Made by a program: the position numbers and the translations under genes
Assembly: GCA_947178235.1 (NCBI GenBank)
Contig: CAMWXQ010000107.1
Location: 1-5,331, forward strand
DNA: 5,331 bases
Direction of reading: 5' to 3'
Source of the DNA: an uncultured Muribaculaceae bacterium
GTDB taxonomy: Bacteria > Bacteroidota > Bacteroidia > Bacteroidales > Muribaculaceae
Shown here: one piece after another, positions 1 to 5,331 of the stretch
How the letters are laid out: every line of letters starts with the position of its first letter
Position numbering within the stretch: the first letter of the stretch is position 1
Notes under the pieces: model-generated
What the model saw: only the letters and a program-made list of their open reading frames with translations
The model's database searches: none
Told to the model about the DNA's origin: nothing

Positions 1-387
1 CCTGTCCTTGATTACTCCAATCTGTTGGCTTTGACAGGTTTTCTAACCCATTCATCTGATTATGTCGAAGAAATGTCTCGTAGTATTGTCTTCAATTATT
101 TGATGGACAACAAGGATGATCATTGCAAGAATTTCAGCTACATGGTTACGCAGGATGCCTCGGGGAGATGGAGATGGCATCTTGCTCCCGCATACGATTT
201 GACACTATGCACCGAAGGGTACAACGGTGAACACGCAACATCGGTCAATGGTTCCGGTCATCCGAGGAAGTCAGATTTCATCTCCGTAGGGACTAAAATT
301 AAGATGTCTGAGGCGCGATGCCGGCAGATACTCGAAGAGATCATCCAAACATGCGGTGAAGAAGTCAGATATGAGATTAAGGATTAA
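1..387 (+). CDS. HipA-like serine/threonine kinase, C-terminal part (5' end outside window)
   Basis: The reading frame is open from base 1, so this is the last 128 residues of a longer protein. The TTG at 25 is only an internal codon. It matches the C-terminal lobe of HipA kinases, the toxin half of HipBA-type modules; E. coli HipA phosphorylates glutamyl-tRNA synthetase. Visible landmarks: KDDHCKNFS at residues 38-46, where D39 aligns with the catalytic Asp309 and N44 with Asn314 of E. coli HipA; and LAPAYDLT at 61-68, where D66 aligns with the metal-binding Asp332. These residues are intact, so the fold looks active. In Bacteroidales the HipA N-terminal domain and a HipB-like regulator are often separate upstream genes; neither is visible here. 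The protein ends soon after helix ILEEIIQTC, perhaps 20-30 residues earlier than many relatives (inference). G+C is about 46%, well below the genes to its right, which suggests transfer. The actual substrate is unknown. Confidence 0.85.
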   Translation, partial: PVLDYSNLLALTGFLTHSSDYVEEMSRSIVFNYLMDNKDDHCKNFSYMVTQDASGRWRWHLAPAYDLTLCTEGYNGEHATSVNGSGHPRKSDFISVGTKIKMSEARCRQILEEIIQTCGEEVRYEIKD

Positions 388-410
388 AGGAACATTATAT
401 ATATATTAAT

Positions 411-448
411 GGCGGGCGCAGTGCATCAACACCGCGCCCGCCCGTTTT
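411..448 (+). terminator. Rho-independent terminator between convergent genes
   Basis: A perfect 9-bp GC stem pairs GGCGGGCGC (411-419) with GCGCCCGCC (434-442). After one A-C mismatch it continues with GTG/CAC (421-423 with 430-432), leaving a 6-base loop. CG and four T residues follow on the + strand (445-448), as expected for a terminator of the HipA-like gene, whose stop lies 23 bases upstream. On the - strand the stem is followed by AT-rich sequence with no long T run, so it may also stop fucosidase transcripts, but less typically. Confidence 0.8.
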
Positions 449-463
449 ATGGGTGAATTCCTG

Positions 464-2899
464 TCACCTGGTCAGCTTGTAGGTCTGGCCGGGGAGGGTG
501 GTGAGGTCGTATTCGTAGGTGCGTTTGAGCTGGGGGTAGCGGGGGTTGATTTCCTTGCTCACGAGGGGTTCTTTGACCTCGGCGGTGCCGAAGAGGGGAT
601 TGGGGTTCTCACCCTTGGCTTCGGTGAGGCCTTCCCCTTTGAGGGGCACATACGAGCGGATGCGGAGATTGCCGCCGAGGCGCGAGGTGACGGTGACCTC
701 CGAGGGCTGTCCGCCGTCCCAGTCCATGTCGACTACGAAACCGCCGCGGCTCACGAGCCCCTTGACCGAGCCCTTCTCCCATACATCGGGTATGGCGGGG
801 AGCAGGTGGAGTGCACCGTCATGGCTCTGCATCAGCATCTCCGAGACGCCTGCCGTGTAGCCGAAGTTGCCGTCGATCTGGAACGGGGGATGGGCGTCGA
901 AGAGGTTGGGATATGTTCGGCCGGTGATCATATTGTTGACGATCTTGTATGCGTGGTTGCCGTCTTGCAGTCGTGCCCAGAGATTGATTTTCCAACCGAT
1001 GGACCATCCGGTCGCCTCGTCGCCACGCTGTATCATGGTGTTGCGCACAGCCTCGAAGAGCTCGGGGGTGGAGTAGGGCGAAATCTGTGCTGAGGGGAAG
1101 AGGCCGTAGGCGTGCGAGACGTGGCGGTGTCCGTCCTTCGGGAGATCCCAGTCGCCCATCCACTCCTGGAGCTGATTATAACGGCCTATCTGCATCGGGG
1201 GGAGCGAGGCTATGGCAGCGCGGAGCGAGTCCTTGTATGTCTCGGTCTCGCCCGTGAGCTCGGCGGCGCGCAGGGTGTTGTTGAGCAGGTCGAAGACGAT
1301 CTGATTGTCCATCGTGCAACCTGCCTCGACCCATGCCTTGCCCTTGAATTTCGAAGCGGGGCCATGTTCGGGAGACATCGAGGGAGCGACGACTTTCCAG
1401 TCGGTCCCGGGCATTGGGGTGAGGTAGCCGAGGAAGAAGTCGGCTGCACCCTTCATCGCGGGATAGTGCTCGCGCAGTTTGGCGAGGTCGCCGGTGTAGA
1501 GATAGTGCTGCCACAGGTGGGTGGTGAGCCATGCCCCGCCCATGGGCCACATGCCGTAGTTTGCCTTGTCGACGACGCCCGAGGTGCGCCAGATGTCGGT
1601 GTTGTGGTGGGTGACCCATCCGGGGCATCCGTACATCTCCTCGGCAGTCTTGCGGGCATTCTCCGAGAGGTCGCCCACGAGGGTGAAGAGCGGTTCGTGG
1701 CACTCGCTGAGGTTTGTGACCTCGGCGGGCCAGTAGTTCATCTCGGTATTGATGTTGACGGTGTACTTGCCGTCCCACGGGGCATTGGGCTTGTCGTTCC
1801 AGATGCCTTGCAGGTTGGCGGCCTGTCCTCCGGGCTGCGACGAGGAGATGAGCAGGTAGCGGCCATACTGGTAGAGCAGGGCGGCGAGCTCGGGGTCAGA
1901 GGCCGAGGCGAAACCCTTGATGCGCTCGTCGGTGGGGAGGGCGCGGGTCTCAGCGGGGGTGTCGCCGAGGTCGATGGCCACGCGGCCGAACTGCGAGCGG
2001 TAGCGGTCGATGTGGTCGCGGCGCAGTTTATCGAAGGGGCGTTTGAGCGCGGACTGCATCTGAGCCTTGGCGCGCTTGGTGGCCGAGGCCGAGACGTCGT
2101 GGTAGTTGACGAAGTTCGTTGCCGAGGTGATGTAGAGTGTGGCCTCGGTGGCGCCGCTGAGTGTGAGCGAGTCGCCGGCGGCTGTGACCTTGCCGGGTCC
2201 GTCGGGGACGATGGCTACGCGGGTCTCGGCCTTGATGACACCGGGCACTCCCTCGTGGTCGCTGCCGTAGGTGGTGAGTACGAGGGTCTTCCCGTCGCGG
2301 GCGACGCTCCAACGTTCCATCGGGGATGTGAACGAAGCCGAGAAGGCGAGCGCACCGGGCTCGGAGGCGGTCAGCCGCATTGCGATGACATTGTCCCCCT
2401 CGCCGAGCGATGCGAGTGTCTCGCGGGTATAGCGGACACCGCCCGCAGTGTAGGACACGGTCGAGAGGGCACTGTCGATGTCGAGTGTGCGGACATACTC
2501 GGTGACATTCTCATGGCCGGGGAATCGGAGGCGGAGCGAGCCGATGGTCTGGTAGGGCATACCGTTTTTGCCGGTGAGGAAGGTCTCCTGCACCAGGTCC
2601 TGGGCCTCGTCATTGCGGCCCTCGAAGATGAGCTGCCTCACCTCGGGGAGCGCTTGCAGTGCTTCGGTCGAGTGGTTGGTGTGCGGGCCTCCGCCCCAGA
2701 GGGTCTCCTCGTTGAGTTGGATTTCCTCCACGCCTGTGCCGCCGTAGACCATGGCCCCGAGGCGGGAGTTGCCGAGCGGCAGAGCCTCGGTCCATTCGGC
2801 TGCGGGGGCCTTGTACCAGAGTTTGAGGGGTTGGTTTGCGGCAGCGGCGGGGAGCATCATGGTTGCGATAGCCGCCAGAGCCGTGAGTTTGATTTTCAT
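464..2899 (-). CDS. Secreted GH95-family alpha-L-fucosidase (possibly alpha-L-galactosidase)
   Basis: Glycoside hydrolase family 95, 811 residues. Characterised members are inverting enzymes that release alpha-1,2-linked L-fucose from host or plant glycans; some act on alpha-L-galactose. The ATG at 2899 is chosen because it begins a signal peptide: KIK, a hydrophobic stretch, then AAA-AN near residues 18-22. There is no lipobox Cys, so a periplasmic or secreted protein is expected. The N-terminal domain carries [15 protein letters not shown] (40-54) and [11 protein letters not shown] (62-72), typical of the family. The catalytic barrel has [13 protein letters not shown] (381-393), SPEHG (509-513) and FQIDGNFG (673-680). 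By family knowledge (B. bifidum AfcA N421, N423, E566, D766) the equivalents are N382, N384, E511 and D676, all present. T380 stands where AfcA has His419. An in-frame TTG at 2965 would add 22 repeat-encoded residues and overlap sir2; it is rejected. It is the last gene of the - strand run, with no SusC/SusD partner in view. Confidence 0.93.
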   Translation of the reverse strand: MKIKLTALAAIATMMLPAAAANQPLKLWYKAPAAEWTEALPLGNSRLGAMVYGGTGVEEIQLNEETLWGGGPHTNHSTEALQALPEVRQLIFEGRNDEAQDLVQETFLTGKNGMPYQTIGSLRLRFPGHENVTEYVRTLDIDSALSTVSYTAGGVRYTRETLASLGEGDNVIAMRLTASEPGALAFSASFTSPMERWSVARDGKTLVLTTYGSDHEGVPGVIKAETRVAIVPDGPGKVTAAGDSLTLSGATEATLYITSATNFVNYHDVSASATKRAKAQMQSALKRPFDKLRRDHIDRYRSQFGRVAIDLGDTPAETRALPTDERIKGFASASDPELAALLYQYGRYLLISSSQPGGQAANLQGIWNDKPNAPWDGKYTVNINTEMNYWPAEVTNLSECHEPLFTLVGDLSENARKTAEEMYGCPGWVTHHNTDIWRTSGVVDKANYGMWPMGGAWLTTHLWQHYLYTGDLAKLREHYPAMKGAADFFLGYLTPMPGTDWKVVAPSMSPEHGPASKFKGKAWVEAGCTMDNQIVFDLLNNTLRAAELTGETETYKDSLRAAIASLPPMQIGRYNQLQEWMGDWDLPKDGHRHVSHAYGLFPSAQISPYSTPELFEAVRNTMIQRGDEATGWSIGWKINLWARLQDGNHAYKIVNNMITGRTYPNLFDAHPPFQIDGNFGYTAGVSEMLMQSHDGALHLLPAIPDVWEKGSVKGLVSRGGFVVDMDWDGGQPSEVTVTSRLGGNLRIRSYVPLKGEGLTEAKGENPNPLFGTAEVKEPLVSKEINPRYPQLKRTYEYDLTTLPGQTYKLTR

Positions 2900-2911
2900 A
2901 GGTGTATAGGG

Positions 2912-2947
2912 ATTTATCAGAGTTATCAGAGGTGTCAGAGTAATCAA
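2912..2947. repeat. Four degenerate 9-base tandem units (block A)
   Basis: Read on the + strand the units are ATTTATCAG (2912), AGTTATCAG (2921), AGGTGTCAG (2930) and AGTAATCAA (2939). On the transcribed - strand the consensus is CTGATAACT. The array lies in the leader immediately upstream of the fucosidase ATG and directly abuts the heptamer array of the same block. Units differ at a few positions, so the array is old or under loose constraint. Its function is unknown. Confidence 0.75.
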
Positions 2948-2949
2948 GA

Positions 2950-2976
2950 AATTCTCAATTCTCAATTTTCAATTCC
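2950..2976. repeat. Heptamer tandem repeat (block A), overlaps the sir2 stop codon
   Basis: On the + strand: AATTCTC (2950), AATTCTC (2957), AATTTTC (2964), then a partial AATTCC (2971). On the - strand the unit is RTTGARA-like with a TTGA core. The last codons of sir2 (encoding ELKIEN) and its TGA stop at 2955-2957 are made of repeat units, so the extreme C-terminus of the sirtuin is repeat-encoded. The TTG at 2965 that could serve as an upstream fucosidase start is also just one repeat core. Confidence 0.8.
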
Positions 2977-3647
2977 TTCACCAGTTCGGCCATGCCGCGC
3001 GATGCGGGCTCGGCGATGACGTGGACGCGGTCGGGTACGGGTGCAGGGTGAGGGTCGATGTAATATATGGGAGATGTCTTGGGGACGTAGTGCAGGAGGC
3101 TCGCGGCGGGGTAGACGGCGAGCGATGTGCCCACGACCACAAAGATGTCGGCCTGCGAGGCCCACTCGATAGCGCGTTCGATGTTGGGCACGGCCTCCTG
3201 AAAGAATACTATGTGTGGCCTTATGGGGTCGCCATACTCGTCGCGGCTCTCGGGAGTGGTTTCGAGATGCTCCTCGTCGAGTGTATATATGCGTTCGGGG
3301 TGGGGGATCGAACGGGCCTTCATAAGCTCGCCGTGAAGGTGCAGGATTCGGCTCGACCCCGCCTTCTCGTGCAGGTCGTCGACATTCTGCGTGATGACAT
3401 AGACGTCATACCACTTTTCGAGCTCGACGAGGGCCATGTGGGCAGCATTGGGGCGCGCGTCGAGGAGCTGACGTCGACGCTCGTTGTAGAACTGGTGTAC
3501 GAGGGCCGGATTGCGAGCGAATCCGTCGGCCGAGGCCACGTCCATCACGGGATAGTTCTCCCACAGGCCTCCCGCGTCGCGGAAGGTAGTGATGCCGCTT
3601 TCGGCGCTGATACCCGCGCCCGAGGATATGACGAGTTTCTTTTTCAT
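2955..3647 (-). CDS. cobB: Sir2-family NAD-dependent protein deacylase (sirtuin, cysteine-free)
   Basis: A 230-residue sirtuin, the usual size for bacterial CobB-like enzymes. It removes acyl groups from lysines using NAD+, giving nicotinamide and O-acyl-ADP-ribose, in the cytoplasm. Visible motifs: [14 protein letters not shown] (10-23), the NAD-binding loop; TQNVDDLH (86-93); catalytic His105 in [17 protein letters not shown] (171-182). Y54 and R57 in YNERR match the Y-x-x-R pair of class III sirtuins (E. coli CobB Y92/R95), which bind succinyl- or malonyl-lysine, so desuccinylase activity is plausible. Oddities: there is no cysteine anywhere, so the usual four-Cys zinc site is absent, and the normally conserved FGE is FQE (149-151). 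The start is the ATG at 3647, 31 bases after tadA. The last six residues fall in a heptamer repeat. Confidence 0.92.
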   Translation of the reverse strand: MKKKLVISSGAGISAESGITTFRDAGGLWENYPVMDVASADGFARNPALVHQFYNERRRQLLDARPNAAHMALVELEKWYDVYVITQNVDDLHEKAGSSRILHLHGELMKARSIPHPERIYTLDEEHLETTPESRDEYGDPIRPHIVFFQEAVPNIERAIEWASQADIFVVVGTSLAVYPAASLLHYVPKTSPIYYIDPHPAPVPDRVHVIAEPASRGMAELVKELKIEN

Positions 3648-3678
3648 GGGGTATATGACTGGGTTGAGTGTCTCGTAT

Positions 3679-4122
3679 TTAATTGCGCTTTGCGCGGAAG
3701 AAGTCTTGCATCAGTGCGGCACATTCTTCGGCGAGGATACCCCCTTCAACACGGGCGCGTGGGTGGAACGGGGATACTTCGGGACGGAACGAGCGGTAGC
3801 CGCGCTTGGGGTCGGCGGCGCCGTAGACTATGCGGCCAATCTGTGCCCAGCCGATGGCTCCGGCACACATGAGGCACGGCTCGACTGTGACGTACAGCGT
3901 GCAGCCTTGGAGATACTTTCCTCCGAGGGTTGAGGCTGCCGCGGTGATGGCCTGCATCTCGGCGTGTGCCGAGACGTCGTTGAGAGCCTCGGTGAGGTTG
4001 TGCCCGCGCCCGATGATGCGCCCCCTGGGGCTGACGATGACGGCCCCGATGGGTACCTCGTCGGCTTCGAGAGCCTGTCGGGCCTCCTCGATGGCCATTC
4101 TCATGTATCGTTCGTCGTCCAT
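3679..4122 (-). CDS. tadA: tRNA-specific adenosine deaminase TadA
   Basis: A 147-residue member of the zinc-dependent cytidine/deoxycytidylate deaminase fold. TadA converts adenosine 34 of tRNA-Arg(ACG) to inosine, letting one tRNA read several arginine codons; it is normally essential. The zinc and catalytic signature is complete: HAE at 53-55 (H53 ligand, E55 proton shuttle) and PCLMC at 82-86 (C83, C86 ligands). The N-terminal EVPIGAVIV (22-30) and G-x-G-H-N (38-42) motifs are typical of TadA rather than free-nucleoside deaminases. The ATG at 4122 gives the standard N-terminus. Only two bases separate this ATG from a heptamer repeat array, so its leader is an unusual C/U/A-rich run with no Shine-Dalgarno sequence. 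Sir2 follows after 31 bases. Confidence 0.96.
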   Translation of the reverse strand: MDDERYMRMAIEEARQALEADEVPIGAVIVSPRGRIIGRGHNLTEALNDVSAHAEMQAITAAASTLGGKYLQGCTLYVTVEPCLMCAGAIGWAQIGRIVYGAADPKRGYRSFRPEVSPFHPRARVEGGILAEECAALMQDFFRAKRN

Positions 4123-4123
4123 A

Positions 4124-4151
4124 GTTGAAAGTTGAGGGTTGAGAGTTGAAA
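4124..4151. repeat. Heptamer tandem repeat (block B), in the tadA leader
   Basis: Four complete 7-base units on the + strand: GTTGAAA (4124), GTTGAGG (4131), GTTGAGA (4138) and GTTGAAA (4145), variable only at A/G positions. On the - strand this becomes YYTCAAC units placed directly before the tadA ATG. The core and the purine-only variation match the heptamers after sir2, but in the opposite orientation. Confidence 0.85.
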
Positions 4152-4154
4152 GAG

Positions 4155-4190
4155 GCTATTATAGCTAATATAGCTACAATAGCTATTTTA
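4155..4190. repeat. Four 9-base tandem units (block B), overlap the TRIC stop codon
   Basis: Four contiguous units on the + strand: GCTATTATA (4155), GCTAATATA (4164), GCTACAATA (4173) and GCTATTTTA (4182), followed by GCTG. GCTA begins every unit, and the other five positions are A/T apart from one C. Each junction forms the palindrome TAGCTA, and AATAGCTATT at 4178-4187 is a perfect 10-base palindrome. The TAA stop of the TRIC gene (4188-4190) is in the last unit. The array is strongly AT-rich between GC-rich genes. Confidence 0.85.
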
Positions 4191-4808
4191 GCTGTCCGGC
4201 TCGTTCATCAGCGGCAGGTGCCATCCGTATCGGAGCGTACCCCAGCGGAGGAAGAGTATGACCCCGGCGCAGAGGGCCTGGCAGAGGATTGTCGAGCCTC
4301 CGAGCAGCAGCACTATCCAGTATGCGAAGCCTCCGGCGATGCAGGCGGTGGCGTATATGTCGGTGCGGAAGAAGAGGGGTTCCTCGTTGATGAGCACGTC
4401 GCGCAAGACACCGCCGAACGACCCCGTGATCATACCCATGACTATGGCCACCCACATCGGGAAGCCGTACATGAGGCTCTTCTCGACACCGGTGATGACG
4501 AAGAGTGCGAGCCCGATGGCATCGAAGCTGTACAGCCACTTCGAGTTGGAGGTCAGAACCTTTTTGAGTGACAGTACTATGGCGAACGCAAGCCCCGTGA
4601 CGGCGAGGTACATCCACGAGAGCATCCAGAAGACGGGCGCGCCGAGCAGTAGGTCGCGGATGGTGCCGCCGCCGATGGCGGTGATGACGCCGATGGTGTA
4701 GGCACCGAACCAGTCGAAGTGCTTGCGCGCCGACAGGCGGATGCCGCTGATGGCGAAGGCCAAGGTGCCGAGGACCTCGATGATGAAGAAGATGAGAGTG
4801 GTTTTCAT
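4188..4808 (-). CDS. TRIC-type cation channel (UPF0126/YadS-like membrane protein)
   Basis: A 206-residue inner-membrane protein of the UPF0126 family, known from structures of prokaryotic members to be trimeric intracellular cation (TRIC) channels, mainly permeable to K+ and Na+. The hydrophobic pattern fits seven membrane helices: about 4-23, 33-48, 60-81, 91-108, 117-133, 151-169 and 173-188. The two inverted-topology repeats each carry the family signature: AIGGGTIRDLLLG (44-56) and GSFGGVLRDVLIN (129-141), with conserved R51/D52 and R136/D137. The ATG at 4808 gives a short cytoplasm-compatible N-terminus (MKTT). It starts 50 bases after the butyrate kinase stop. AAGG directly abuts the ATG, too close to act as a normal ribosome site. 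The physiological ion and role in Bacteroidales are not known; YadS and YicG are E. coli relatives. Confidence 0.9.
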   Translation of the reverse strand: MKTTLIFFIIEVLGTLAFAISGIRLSARKHFDWFGAYTIGVITAIGGGTIRDLLLGAPVFWMLSWMYLAVTGLAFAIVLSLKKVLTSNSKWLYSFDAIGLALFVITGVEKSLMYGFPMWVAIVMGMITGSFGGVLRDVLINEEPLFFRTDIYATACIAGGFAYWIVLLLGGSTILCQALCAGVILFLRWGTLRYGWHLPLMNEPDS

Positions 4809-4858
4809 CCTTGCTTGGGGTGAGGAGGAGAGGCGTGGCGGATTTGGGTCGTGAGGGG

Positions 4859-5331
4859 TCAGTTCTTAGACCATCGGCGCAGGTACTTGCGTATTGCGCT
4901 CATGGTCTTCTCGCCCGGGAGGGCCGGGGTGATGGCCGCGAGGAGTATCTCGCGGAGCTTCGAGGGTGTGGCGCGGTCGTTGATCTTGGCGGGGTCCTCG
5001 CTCTCGACGCCTGTGTAGACCTTGACCTCCTGCTCGCCGTTTATGACGGCCAGTGCGTTCTCGGCCAGGGCAAGCAGCTCATCCTCGCCGGGATAGACAA
5101 AGATGGGTGCGATGAACGAGATATGCTCGGCCATGAAGTCGGTGATGCGTTTGCTCTGGGCCATGCCGCCTGTGAGGAGTATCGCGTCGATGTCCCCTTT
5201 GAGGGCTATGGCCATCGCACCGATCTCCTTGCACACGGTGTAGATCATTGCGCGCACCACGAGTGTTGCGTGGAGGTCGCCGGCGTCGCTGCGTTCGATT
5301 ACCTCGGGGACCGATGTCGTGCCGAGGTGGG
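4859..5331 (-). CDS. buk: Butyrate kinase, C-terminal part (5' end outside window)
   Basis: The frame stays open to the window edge and shows 156 residues, a bit under half of a usual protein of about 355. Butyrate kinase is a cytoplasmic ASKHA-fold enzyme that interconverts butyryl-phosphate plus ADP with butyrate plus ATP; in Bacteroidales it may also serve isobutyrate and other branched acids. Visible landmarks: LGTTSVPEV (2-10), the CKEIGAMA helix (33-40), the nucleotide-binding AILLTGGMAQS (49-59) and VYPGEDELLALAENAL (78-93), all typical of Buk. The GTG at 5260 is an internal Val. After NGEQEVKVYTG (97-107), where I would expect family members to end, there is a further tail of 49 residues ending in basic RKYLRRWSKN. 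Its usual partner, phosphotransbutyrylase, would lie upstream beyond the window. Confidence 0.92.
   Translation of the reverse strand, partial: HLGTTSVPEVIERSDAGDLHATLVVRAMIYTVCKEIGAMAIALKGDIDAILLTGGMAQSKRITDFMAEHISFIAPIFVYPGEDELLALAENALAVINGEQEVKVYTGVESEDPAKINDRATPSKLREILLAAITPALPGEKTMSAIRKYLRRWSKN

Noticed and set aside
449..1093. 214-codon + strand open frame, and similar frames at 3021-3872, 3830-4135 and 4146-4571
   Set aside because: All lie opposite well-supported - strand genes and show no family motifs; they arise from the codon bias of the real genes.
2897..2965. Upstream TTG start for the fucosidase at 2965
   Set aside because: It lies within the heptamer array, overlaps the sir2 end, and adds repeat-encoded residues in front of a clear signal peptide starting at the ATG ending at 2899.
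1112..3019. Long 635-codon open frame on the + strand opposite the fucosidase gene
   Set aside because: Its translation is low-complexity Gly/Val/Glu-rich with no recognisable motif. It is the antisense shadow of a GC-rich gene whose own product is an unmistakable GH95 enzyme.
4155..4190. TATAAT-like hexamers in the nonamer array as a sigma-70 promoter for tadA
   Set aside because: The match is a by-product of the AT-rich repeat. Bacteroidetes promoters use a TAnnTTTG-type -7 box with an upstream TTTG, which I do not find here; a promoter remains possible but unsupported.
4124..4190. Possible CRISPR array
   Set aside because: Units are 7 or 9 bases with no spacers between them and no cas genes nearby; these are simple tandem repeats.
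4818..4834. CTCCTCCTC run in the TRIC leader resembling the end of 16S rRNA
   Set aside because: It has anti-Shine-Dalgarno rather than Shine-Dalgarno polarity on the transcribed strand, and short pyrimidine runs are expected by chance in this GC-rich sequence.
5258..5260. GTG as the start of a short 133-residue gene
   Set aside because: The same frame continues upstream to the window edge with good butyrate kinase sequence (LGTTSVPEV), so the codon is an internal Val.

Overview
The window looks like part of a GC-rich genome of the Bacteroidales, probably a gut lineage such as Muribaculaceae or Rikenellaceae. The evidence is the gene set (secreted GH95 fucosidase, a cysteine-free sirtuin, butyrate kinase, TRIC-type channel), the lack of clear Shine-Dalgarno sequences, and AT-rich intergenic gaps between GC-rich genes. 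The genus cannot be fixed from this sequence alone.

Layout. At the left edge, on the + strand, is the 3' end of a HipA-like kinase gene (1-387). It is followed by a strong GC-rich hairpin terminator (about 411-448). Everything else is on the - strand, so the HipA-like gene and the fucosidase gene converge on that hairpin. Read in the direction of transcription (right to left), the - strand carries a butyrate kinase whose 5' end lies outside the window (4859-5331), a TRIC/UPF0126 membrane channel (4188-4808), the tRNA adenosine deaminase TadA (3679-4122), a Sir2-family NAD-dependent deacylase (2955-3647), and a periplasmic GH95 alpha-L-fucosidase (464-2899). The gaps are 50, 65, 31 and 55 bases. 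No internal terminator or convincing Bacteroidetes promoter is visible, so co-transcription is plausible but not proved. The genes do not form one obvious pathway: acyl-phosphate metabolism, ion permeation, tRNA editing, protein deacylation and glycan degradation sit side by side. No susC/susD-like partner of the fucosidase is present.

The most unusual structure is non-coding. Two intergenic gaps, sir2-fucosidase (about 2912-2976) and TRIC-tadA (about 4124-4190), each hold a two-part repeat block: an array of heptamers with core TTGA next to an array of four degenerate 9-base units. The two blocks have the same internal order but lie in opposite orientations, so they bracket sir2 and tadA as an imperfect inverted pair. 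In each block the stop codon of the upstream gene lies inside the repeats. The fucosidase frame can be extended upstream from a TTG inside the block, but that extension is repeat-encoded, and the ATG at 2899 followed by a signal peptide is the better start.

The HipA-like segment has about 46% G+C by hand count, against roughly 58-73% in sampled lines of the fucosidase gene. This suggests an accessory origin for the left edge.
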